A stretch of 32,356 nt of DNA from an uncultured Steroidobacter sp. (GTDB lineage Bacteria; Pseudomonadota; Gammaproteobacteria; Steroidobacterales; Steroidobacteraceae), in contig CAMLEO010000048.1 of assembly GCA_946478975.1 (NCBI GenBank), positions 1 to 32,356 of the forward strand, written 5' to 3'. The stretch's first letter is position 1. Every line of letters begins with the position of its first letter. Position numbers and translations under genes: made by a program. The notes beneath the pieces are model-generated. The model was not told the DNA's origin, did not search any database, and saw nothing but the letters and a program-made list of their open reading frames with translations. Shown piece by piece: positions 1-7,900 of the stretch.

Positions 1-1604
1 GTACCGGTACCGGCGTCGCCCACTGCCCGTGCTCGAACATGCGCCTGGCCTCGGGTCAAACCTTTGATCTCTTTCGCAGCGCTGGCGCTGCGCTGAGCGA
101 GCGCCCGCACCTCGGAGGCAACCACCGCGAACCCGCGGCCCTGCTCGCCAGCACGAGCCGCTTCGACTGCGGCGTTCAACGCCAGCAGATTGGTCTGGAA
201 GGCGATCTCGTCGATGACGCCGATGATGTCTTCGATCTTGCGGCTGGACTGATCGATCTCGTTCATCGCGTGCGTGGTGCGGCTGGCGATTTGCACCGAG
301 CGTTCCGCCCGCTGCCGCGCTTCGGTCGCAAGATCGTCGGCTTGCCGTGCGTTGTCGGCGTTCGCTTTCACCGTCGCGGTCATTTGTTCCATGCTCGCGG
401 CTGTTTCTTCCAGCGCCGCGGCTTGTTCCTGCGTGCGTGACGACAGATCGTCGTTGCCTTGTGAGATCTCGCCCGCCGAGAAACCGACGGACATGGAGGC
501 TCGCCGGACTTGCGCAACGATTTCCGCGAGCTTCGCGCTCATCCGTTCGCATTCGCCGATCACGCTGCCTTCGGACGCGCCGATGCGGCGAGCCGAAAGA
601 TCGCCGGCGGCAATTCGTTTCATCATGTCCATCGCGGTCTGCGGCTCGCCGCCGATCGGACGCAACACCAGCTGTTGTAACAACGTCATGAGCACGCCGA
701 GCACGATGCAGCCCACGAGGAGGGCGCCGCCAATGATCGTGACAGCACGCGAGCGCTGAGCTGCGGCGACTTCAGCGGCGGGATAGGCAGCGACGACTTT
801 GAAGTTCCAGGCTTCGAACGGTTTGTCCAAGCGCACCCAGCCCGATGCTTTATCGTCGATGGCCTCCGCGACGGTTTCATCGCTCACGCCGGAGGTGTGA
901 AAGCGCACTTTGCCTTTGTCGTCGATCACCGCGACCACGCCGCCTTTGAGCAGCTTGGCCCGGCCGACCGTTTCTTCGAGCACTTTCATATCGACTTGAT
1001 AGCCGACGTACAAAATGCCGATCGTTCTACCCGCGGCATCCCGGATCGGCTCGTAACCGGTGATGTAGGGATTGCCCAGAATGTCGACTTGGCCGTAGAA
1101 CGCGCGGCCTGCGTTGATCTCGGCAATGGCAGCGCCTTTCGGATCGAGCACAGTGCCGACGGCGCGTTTGCCTTCTTTCATCACATTCGTGGAGACGCGC
1201 ACGAACTTGTCGTCCGCCTTCGAGAACAACGTGACGGTGCCGCCCGCGATCTGCGTGATTGCGTCGACGAGCTCGTATTTCTCCACTTGCGAGTGACCGC
1301 CGAACAACAGCTCCGGCACGTTGTGATCGCCGACTTTGACCATCGCTCCGGCGCTCGCGGCGCCGAGTGCACCGCTGCGCTCCTGTAACAGCTTCATCGA
1401 GGATTGCACGCGCAATGCCAGCTGCTGATCGCTGATCGTGAGCAGATCCAGCACCCCCGACACTTCGCGGGCCGCCTGCGTAGATGCCTGCTCGCGCATC
1501 TGCGAGCCTTCGCGCATCGCGAAGTACACTGCCGCGCCAATTGAAATCGGCAGCAGCACACAGCTGATGAATAGAGCGATTCGGGCTTTCAGGGACTTGA
1601 ACAT
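1..1604 (-). CDS. Methyl-accepting chemotaxis protein, 3' end cut by window edge
   Basis: Transmembrane chemoreceptor that would signal to CheA/CheW in the inner membrane. The frame is open from an ATG at 1604 to the window edge (534 codons, no stop seen). An N-terminal membrane helix (about residues 8-28) is followed by a periplasmic sensor region with a Cache-like end ([18 protein letters not shown], then [10 protein letters not shown] near residues 160-195). A second helix lies at about 281-303, then a HAMP segment (RPIGGEP onward) and the cytoplasmic signalling domain. That domain has a methylation-type helix ([18 protein letters not shown]) and the hairpin tip ([20 protein letters not shown], then [18 protein letters not shown]). 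The ligand cannot be told. The last 18 residues in the window (positions 1-56), after AAKEIKGL, do not look like a usual receptor sequence. No strong ribosome-binding site precedes the ATG. Confidence 0.93.
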   Translation of the reverse strand, partial: MFKSLKARIALFISCVLLPISIGAAVYFAMREGSQMREQASTQAAREVSGVLDLLTISDQQLALRVQSSMKLLQERSGALGAASAGAMVKVGDHNVPELLFGGHSQVEKYELVDAITQIAGGTVTLFSKADDKFVRVSTNVMKEGKRAVGTVLDPKGAAIAEINAGRAFYGQVDILGNPYITGYEPIRDAAGRTIGILYVGYQVDMKVLEETVGRAKLLKGGVVAVIDDKGKVRFHTSGVSDETVAEAIDDKASGWVRLDKPFEAWNFKVVAAYPAAEVAAAQRSRAVTIIGGALLVGCIVLGVLMTLLQQLVLRPIGGEPQTAMDMMKRIAAGDLSARRIGASEGSVIGECERMSAKLAEIVAQVRRASMSVGFSAGEISQGNDDLSSRTQEQAAALEETAASMEQMTATVKANADNARQADDLATEARQRAERSVQIASRTTHAMNEIDQSSRKIEDIIGVIDEIAFQTNLLALNAAVEAARAGEQGRGFAVVASEVRALAQRSASAAKEIKGLTRGQAHVRARAVGDAGTG

Positions 1605-1631
1605 GATGGCCGCATCTCGGGGACTCGCTGA

Positions 1632-1657
1632 AGAGATCGGCAGCTTGCCGATTCTCT
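1632..1657 (-). other. Stem-loop between DoxX-like gene and chemoreceptor gene
   Basis: The arms AGAGATCGGCA and TGCCGATTCTCT pair around a GCT loop, with one bulged base. The element lies downstream of the DoxX-like stop (1721) and 28 nt before the chemoreceptor start (1604). No T-run follows it, so it could be a weak terminator, an mRNA stabiliser or a leader structure for the receptor. The function is not determined by the sequence. The rest of 1605-1720 shows nothing else. Confidence 0.45.
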
Positions 1658-1720
1658 ACAGGGCGGACGCTTCGATTCCCCGGCGCGGCTCATGACCTGG
1701 CGCACATTTCGGGCTGCTAC

Positions 1721-2122
1721 CTAGCCCGCTCCGCGATTCCCGCGTAAGGGAAACAACGCCCGCACACCCGGATCGCGCAGCCACAGGCCACCCCACATGA
1801 ACAGCCCCAGGTAGATGCTGAAAAGAACGTGGCTGAACAAGGGATTTCCCGCGCGCAGCTGGGTTGCCATGGCTCCGCCAAACACGCCCATGAACAAGAT
1901 CGCGCCGAGCACGTTCGTGCGCGGGTAGAGATAAAGCACCAGGCACGTCAGCTCCAGCACGCCGATTCCGAAGGCATAGCCGGCGGGCCAGCCCAGTTGC
2001 TTCATCGTGTCTTCGGCTACGGGAATGCCGAGCAGCTTCGGCGCCACGGACGCTCCTAACATAAAGAGCGCAAACAGCGCGGTGAGCACACGGCCGGTCC
2101 AGATCGTCGGAGTCGTTGTCAT
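1721..2122 (-). CDS. DoxX-like small integral membrane protein
   Basis: A 133-residue protein that is almost entirely four hydrophobic helices: TGRVLTALFALFMLGASVAP, then GYAFGIGVLELTCLVLYLYP, then ILFMGVFGGAMATQLRAG, then HVLFSIYLGLFMWGGLWL. The length and the pattern of a Lys-Leu-Leu-Gly loop after helix 1 and a Glu-Leu pair in helix 2 fit the DoxX-like family. Members of this family are inner-membrane proteins whose biochemical role is mostly unknown. The ATG at 2122 was chosen because AGGA sits just upstream. An in-frame GTG farther upstream (2215) would add 31 residues that are not membrane-like. The gene is divergent from the YciI-like gene and precedes the chemoreceptor gene on the same strand. 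Confidence 0.8.
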   Translation of the reverse strand: MTTTPTIWTGRVLTALFALFMLGASVAPKLLGIPVAEDTMKQLGWPAGYAFGIGVLELTCLVLYLYPRTNVLGAILFMGVFGGAMATQLRAGNPLFSHVLFSIYLGLFMWGGLWLRDPGVRALFPLRGNRGAG

Positions 2123-2314
2123 TTTTCCTGCTCGCTGAGTGATCGTTCCAGCCAAGGACGCGGCATGAGCGCCGGCGCCGACATTCGACTGAGAATTTGG
2201 CCTTCCGTGCCTCATCGCGGCTCTTTTTGTGCGCCGGGTTGTCGGCCCGCCGCCGCCCCGGTCGTCTTCATGAAGCGGCGCCCCTTGCGCCAGCGACTCA
2301 ACCAGGAGCCAATC
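2123..2314. other. Divergent intergenic region, no gene
   Basis: This 192-nt gap lies between two divergent genes, so it should hold two promoters, but no convincing -35/-10 pair stands out. A short inverted repeat, GGCGC and GCGCC around CCCTT, is present at 2277-2291. An AGGAG ribosome-binding site for the + strand gene lies at 2303-2307. Confidence 0.4.
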
Positions 2315-2665
2315 ATGAAAAACTTTCTCGCGATTTATCTCGGCACTCCCGACGGGTTCAAGAAATGGAACGGCTTGAGCGAGTCAGAACGCAAGCAGCG
2401 TGAGCAGACGGGCATCAAAGCCTGGGGCGACTGGATGACCAAACATCAGCAGGCCGTCGTCGTGCAGGGCGGGCCACTTGGCAAGACCAAGCGCATCGCC
2501 CCCACCGGCGTCTCGGACACCAAGAACGCCATGACCGGCTATGTCGTGGTCCGAGCCGAATCCCACGAAGCCGCCGCGAAGATGTTTGAAAACCATCCGC
2601 ACTTCACCATCTTCCCCGGCGAGTCGGTCGAAGTCATGGAGTGCCTGCCGATTCCGGGGATGTAG
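2315..2665 (+). CDS. YciI-like (YCII-domain) small protein
   Basis: A 116-residue soluble protein beginning MKNFLAIYLG. It has a conserved-looking middle (GIKAWGDWMTKHQQAVVVQG then GGPLGKTKRI) and a C-terminal half MTGYVVVRAESHEAAAKMFE with HPHFTIFPG and ending VEVMECLPIPGM. This layout resembles YCII-related dimeric alpha/beta-barrel proteins that are common as stand-alone small proteins in proteobacteria. The chemistry of such proteins is generally unproven, so no reaction is assigned. The ATG at 2315 has AGGAG seven bases upstream. The frame stays open farther upstream but that extension is low-complexity and has no such site. The gene converges on the MarC-type gene. Confidence 0.8.
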   Translation: MKNFLAIYLGTPDGFKKWNGLSESERKQREQTGIKAWGDWMTKHQQAVVVQGGPLGKTKRIAPTGVSDTKNAMTGYVVVRAESHEAAAKMFENHPHFTIFPGESVEVMECLPIPGM

Positions 2666-2725
2666 CGCGCTACGCGCTCTCGGCCCATGCAGCGCAAGCG
2701 GGCGAAACAGCAATGTGTCGCCCGC
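2662..2725. terminator. Convergent (bidirectional) hairpin terminator candidate
   Basis: Between the convergent YciI-like (ends 2665) and MarC-type (ends 2728) genes lies a strong inverted repeat. GCGGGCGA (2698-2705) pairs perfectly with TCGCCCGC (2718-2725). Inside it ACA pairs with TGT across a GCAA tetraloop, with a single A-G mismatch between the two stems. A separate perfect 12-nt palindrome, GTAGCGCGCTAC (2662-2673), overlaps the YciI-like stop codon. There is no T-run on either strand, so intrinsic termination is likely but unproven. Confidence 0.6.
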
Positions 2726-2727
2726 GT

Positions 2728-3309
2728 TCACCGAGCCATGAACGTCGCGACGCCGTTAAGAAACATCTGGACGCTGATCATCACCAGCACCATGCCCATC
2801 AGGCGTTCCATCGCTACCAGGCCGCGTTCGCCGAGGGCGCGGTAGAAGAAGGGGGCGGCGATGAGGATGGCGGCGGTGGCGGACCACGCGACGGTGGTTG
2901 CGAGCCACAGTTGAAACATGCTCTCCGTATCCGCCCGGAGCAGCAGCAGCGTTGCGAGCGTCGAAGGGCCGGCGATCAGAGGAATGGCGAGCGGCACGAC
3001 CAACGGCTCGCCCTCGGAGGACTCGGCGAACGTGCCGGCTTGAGGAAAAATCATGCGCAGCGCGATCAGGAACAGCACGATGCCGCCGGCAATGCTGATC
3101 GTCTCCTGCTGGATCTGCAGCAGCTCCAGCACCTGCTCGCCGACCAGCAAAAAGAACAACAGCACCGCGTAGGCGATCAACACCTCGCGCACCAGAATCT
3201 TGCGCCGCCGCTCCGGCGACACCCGCTTGAGCACGGCCAGAAACACCGGCACGTTGCCCAGCGGGTCCATGATCAGAAACAGGGTGACGACAGCGGAAAG
3301 GAAGTCCAT
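2728..3309 (-). CDS. MarC/YhgN-type integral membrane protein
   Basis: A 193-residue, six-helix inner-membrane protein. It opens MDFLSAVVTLFLIMDPLGNV, which carries the family hallmark DPLGNVP in helix 1. It continues with an RREVL-like loop, a glycine-rich helix (SIAGGIVLFLIALRMIFP) and the second hallmark PLAIPLIAGPSTLATLL. Length and motifs match the YhgN branch of the MarC family. These proteins were once tied to multiple antibiotic resistance, but the transport role is unsettled and no substrate can be named. The gene stands alone. It is preceded by 44 nt of spacer and the end of the DUF4917-type gene on the same strand, and followed within 3 nt by the convergent hairpin. Confidence 0.9.
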   Translation of the reverse strand: MDFLSAVVTLFLIMDPLGNVPVFLAVLKRVSPERRRKILVREVLIAYAVLLFFLLVGEQVLELLQIQQETISIAGGIVLFLIALRMIFPQAGTFAESSEGEPLVVPLAIPLIAGPSTLATLLLLRADTESMFQLWLATTVAWSATAAILIAAPFFYRALGERGLVAMERLMGMVLVMISVQMFLNGVATFMAR

Positions 3310-3353
3310 CCCGTTAGGATGTCACGAAAGCGACGTCAAAGTCGCGTCACGCG

Positions 3354-4355
3354 TCACTGGTGGATCCAGCAGCCCCGGCTGTTTGCATCGAAGAACGTGA
3401 CTGCCAGCTGCGGATTGTTCGCTTTGGCGCGAATGCGCTCTTCCAGCTCATTCACTCGCTTATCGACCTTGCCTTCCGGGAACACCGAAACCGCCAGCTG
3501 CTGCAAAGACGCTGCGCCGAGGATCGGCTCGAGCAAATGCTCGTCCTGCTCCGCCATGGACCAGCCGTAGATGACCAGGCTCTCGCCGAGCTGCGGCAAC
3601 GCCCTGGTGTAGATCTCCCGCAAATAGGAGCTGCGATCGATCGCCTGGCGCTTTTGTCCGCTCGTGCCTTCACTCACGAACAGCGGGCTGTAATTGCCCG
3701 ACTGCCATTGCATGAACAGCATATCGAGCAGCTTGTTGTTGCCACCGAACAGCTTCCGCTCCTCCCCCTGTACGTTGACCGCCAGGACCAGATTGCCGTG
3801 CGGATAAAACACCAGGGTCGCCCGCTCAGCATCGCTGTGCGGCTGTCGCATGTAGTCCCAGTCGGTCCTGAACCTGCCGTTGACGAAACAGTCCTTGAAT
3901 CACTGCACCTCGCGTTCGGCATTCCAGCGCAGCATCGCCCAATAGACGAACAGGTCGTAGTTGAGCGAGATGACCGTGTGAAACGCGCTCAGGAAGTCAC
4001 CCGCGACGAGCAGGTGCGGCTGAGCCTTTTCATACCCAACGTGCGACCTGCGGATGGCATGGACCAGCGCCTGGCGGATGCTCGCATAAGCATCGGACAC
4101 GACGCGATCGCGAACATTCAGCACGGCATTGATCTTCGAGGCATGGGTGAGCATGCGCAGGACCAGCTCGAAATCCTGCGTCTGGAAATATTCGAAGATC
4201 TGGTTGATCTGCTCGGAGACGAGCTCATCGCCGCGCGCGGCGTCGAGCAGCGATCGATACGAGAACGCCGGATCGACCGCGATGCTGGCACCGTTGCCCA
4301 GCACGATGGCATCCCAACCCCGATCGGCGATCTCGCTCCAGGCGCTCAGCACCAC
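3354..4355 (-). pseudogene. DUF4917-type gene broken by one in-frame TGA
   Basis: Two adjacent pieces in the same frame form one 333-codon gene. The first (4355-3903) reads WDAIVLGNGASIAVDPAF and ends SLNYDLFVYWAML, then NAEREVQ. The second (3899-3354) reads FKDCFVNGRFRTDWDYMRQP, then TLVFYPHGNLVLAV, SPLFVSEG, LVIYGWSMAEQDEHLL and FFDANSRGCWIHQ. They are separated only by a TGA at 3902-3900 (codon 152). From recall of the family, a Trp is expected before FKDCF, so TGG to TGA is the simplest explanation. The GTG start at 4355 follows GGAAGG by four bases. The motifs GNGAS, SLNYD and YGWS with D are reminiscent of SIR2-like or AbiH-like nucleotide-binding folds (inference). The gene lies 89 nt downstream of the RHS gene. 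It could be a true pseudogene, a sequencing error, or a readthrough gene. Confidence 0.8.
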
Positions 4356-4444
4356 AATGCCTTCCGTTACTCGAGCCAGGCTCCTTACCCAGGTGGGAAC
4401 ATGCAACAAACACCAGAAACTTACAAATCCGCGAATGCCGCAGG

Positions 4445-4900
4445 TCAGGGCCGATACGACCCGAAGTCGTGTCGGGTGAACCCGCTGTAACAAAAGCCGC
4501 CGATGCAAGCGATGCCGGGCTCCAACCCGCGCGCAAGCACGGCCCGGGCCTGGTACGCCTCGTAATGCAGGGGATCGGTCGCATCGAACAGGTTCACGGT
4601 GGTGTTCGGGTAGCGATCTTGAATGATCCCTTGGGTGGCGGCGTCCTCGCCGAAGAAAGTGTGATAGGTACCCTTCCAGTGATAGCCGGCGTTCTTCTCG
4701 GTGATCAGGTAGCCCGCCAAGGCGCCGTCGTCGTCCCTCAACAGCCAGCCATGGGCATTGGTCAGAATGTTGATTTCGGTGGCGCCATTTTTGGCCGCGA
4801 ACTCAGCGGCCGCCCGAACTTGACCAGCGTTGGTCCGATAGCGAAACAGAAATTCGTTGCCATACTGGAGAACGTTCCACCGGACGTCGCGAGGAACCTT
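4445..4900 (-). other. C-terminal module of the RHS protein (possible effector domain)
   Basis: After a second glycine-rich hydrophobic segment (near 5110-5200) the protein ends in about 150 residues (from VPRDVRWNVLQYGNEF) that I do not recognise. They contain a hydrophobic strand ending in His-Gly (EINILTNAHGW, His 4576) and another ending in Ala-Cys (EPGIACIGGFCYSG, Cys 4658 and Cys 4663). Such strand-HG and strand-AC pairs occur in clan CD cysteine peptidases. The 82-residue spacing is larger than in the members I recall, so this is only a hypothesis. Polymorphic-toxin or self-processing roles both fit the position. Confidence 0.4.
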
Positions 4901-7900
4901 CGCGCCCGGGCCGCGCGCCCCTGCTAATGTTTCAGCTTCGATTGGCGCACGCAGACCGGGGAAGTCGACGGGCGCACCGCTCACATATTGCCGGCCGTCG
5001 AGTACCGGAGTTGTAACATCGCTGAGCGCCGCTCTGGCTGCGATGGCCGGGCCCACGGCTTGGGCAAACGCATCGCCGAAGCTGCCGATCTGAGCGCCCC
5101 TGAAATAGCCCTCCTCGAAGCTGCCGCCGGCAATCGTCCGGGTCAAGCCACCCGCCACGCCGCCGAGAAAACCGATGGGGCCCGTGAACACGGTGGAAAT
5201 ACCGTCTTCGGCGCGCTGCTGCCGGTCGCGCTCGGCCTTGATCCTGTCGAGCTGCGCCTGGTAGTCGATCGTCACAGGCGTGTGAGTCCCCGGTCGGTTC
5301 TCATATTGCTGACGCATGTGTTCTTTGACGATCTTCTCGGCCGCCTCCAGCTGACCTGGATTGGGGAAAAAGTCCGGGATCAAGACCTGCGGCGCTACAC
5401 CGGCTGCCCGAGCTTCATCCATCATCACGCCATAAGCCACATCCGGATTTGCAGGCCCGGATGTCACAGCGATGACTTCGCTGCGATCCAGATCGATCTG
5501 CCCTAACGCCGAGTACGTGCCGATCTCCTGCCCGTACTCGTCGAGCGCTCGCTGGCCGGCTCTCGCTGCGCCTTCCGCCAGCGCTGCGTTCTCGGCGATG
5601 GCCCGGCGGGCAATCAAGTAGTCCTGATCCGAACTGTTGACCGCCGCCTGCACATAGTCCGGCACGCCGGGATCGAACCGTTGCTCATACGTGCCATTTT
5701 TCACTTCGTTGTTCTGCCACGCCTGATACCGCGCATACCAACGCTCGGCGCCGTGCTTCCAATCGAGCAGCTGATTCTCATAATCCGACAGCGGCGTACC
5801 GTTGAGCTCATATGCAGCGGCCGCGGCCTCAGCATTCGCAGCGGCTTCGATTTCAAAGGCGTTGTCGCCGGCGTATAGCCGACCAGTCGACCGCGTGCTG
5901 GCGCGTTGTTCCCTGGCAAACGCAGCTGCAATCGCGTCCGGCACAGAACCTTCTGCTTCGAGCGACGCCAGCTCTCTCGCCGTGTCGGCGCCGTCTTCGA
6001 GCACCGCCGGTGGAATAGCAAACGTCGACCGGGCGCTGTCCTTGCCCAACACTTTGTTCGCGGCCAGCGTGCCTACGTAACCAGCCGCCACTTGCGCCGC
6101 CGCCTGCACAGTCTGACGAGTGATCGCGGACCAGCTGCGTAACTCATCATGGAAGGCCCAGCCCGTTCGCGGATCGAGAGCATTAGAAACAATGCTCTGC
6201 GCACCGCCCAGGCCTTTCTGCAATAACAACAAGTCGTCGGCGTCGGCAGGATTGGAGCTCAGGCCGCTCGCACCGATGACAGCGCCGCTGCCCAGTGCCA
6301 GCGCTCCCTGCAGCGGTGCCCTCAACAGCCAGTCGGCGTCGAAGTTGCCATTGGCGACTGCCTCGAAACCGATGTTGGCCAGGGCATCGAAGCCGCCGCC
6401 GAACGCACGATCGAGCAGGTTTTGATTGCCGACGACACCCGCGACACCAGCGCTCAAACCTGCAGTGAGGCCAGATGTGAGCAACTGTCCGCCATCGATA
6501 CCGTGATTCAATCCAAGCGCCCAGCCGACCGACTGCTGTGTGGCACTTCCCACGACAGCGCCGATCGCAGAGCCCAGCACGTTCCCGACTGCAGCGGAAG
6601 CAACGCCGCCTGTGAATGAGCTCACTGCAACCGAAATTGCAACCACCACTGCGAGCGTTGCGATCGCGCCGACCTGCTCGCGACAAGTCTGCTGAGGATG
6701 CGGCAACGTTGCCGCCCGCGGCGTGCTGCTGCCCACCACCTCGTTGAGGTTGAACGGCTTGAACGCATTTGCAGTGCCGCTCACATTGATGGCCACGTTC
6801 GGCACGTGATACGACTTGCCCACTTCGCTCGCAGGCAGCGTGGCGTTCGGGCCGAAATTCACATTGTTGGCATCGGCGAGCAAGTACCACAGCGAGGCAT
6901 CGCCGAACACCGAGGCCGCAATGCTCGCCAGCGTGTCGCCCGAGCTCACGATGTAATTGCCCGGCGTCGCGCCCGGATAGGTTTCGCTGATCGGCGTGAA
7001 GCTGTTGGAGAACTGTGCGATCGCGAGCGAGCCGCGCCCCACCACGCCGATCTGTTTGCCGTCGGCAAAATAGAAATTTTGATAGTTGCCGGTGCCGGCC
7101 GACTTCTGGCGCAGCTGCCCGTTGATGTCATAGACGAGCGCGGTATCGACGCCGCGCGCCCGATGCAATGTCTCGCGGCCGAGCAGGTCATATTCCCTGC
7201 TCGTGGTCTCGCCCGCGTGATTGATGCCATCGGCACTGACGGTGTGCTCAGCAACGCTCTGTTCCTGGTAGCCAGCGAGCGTCTGCACGTACCGGTAGTC
7301 GTAATACTGCGTTTCAGCCAGGTGCCATTGTGGATCGTTGGCCGCTTTCACCGAGACAACCACCGCGTGCTGGTTGACGTGGCCGGCGCGGTCCGTCTGG
7401 TAATTGATCATCGAGTTCGTGGCACGATCGGAGTTGTATTGATTGTTCTCCGTGGTCCACAGATAGCCGAGATCGTCGTAGGTGTTCCGCGAGTCTCGCA
7501 GCAAGATCACATCGTATTGGCCGCTCTCCACATCTCTCACCAGCGAAAGGTTGGCACTTTGCGTGAGCCGGCCGGTGTCGTCGTATTCCCGCGTTTCCTT
7601 GGTAAACGACTGGCCGTTGAAGCGCGACGGATCGACTTCCTCGATCGTCTTCAGATAGCCGAGGTCGTCGTAGCTGTAGGTGTCTCTGACGACATTGGCG
7701 CCCACCTTCTTGGCGGAAGTCGCACGTCGCCCTGCCAGGTCATATGTGACTTCGGTGCCCGTGTCACCAGCGATGCGTGTGCCGTTCGATGCCACTGTGC
7801 CGTCGACGATCAGTGCCCGACCCTCGGCGTCGAAACTGTAATATTTGATGTCCTGCGCCAGATCGCCGGCACCATCCAGATAATTGGCGAGGATGCTGGT

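Noticed and set aside
2641..4490. Plus-strand frames 2641-3570 and 3360-4490
   Set aside because: They run opposite to the MarC-type and DUF4917-type genes, which have recognisable motifs; the products are His/Arg/Gln-rich without domains.
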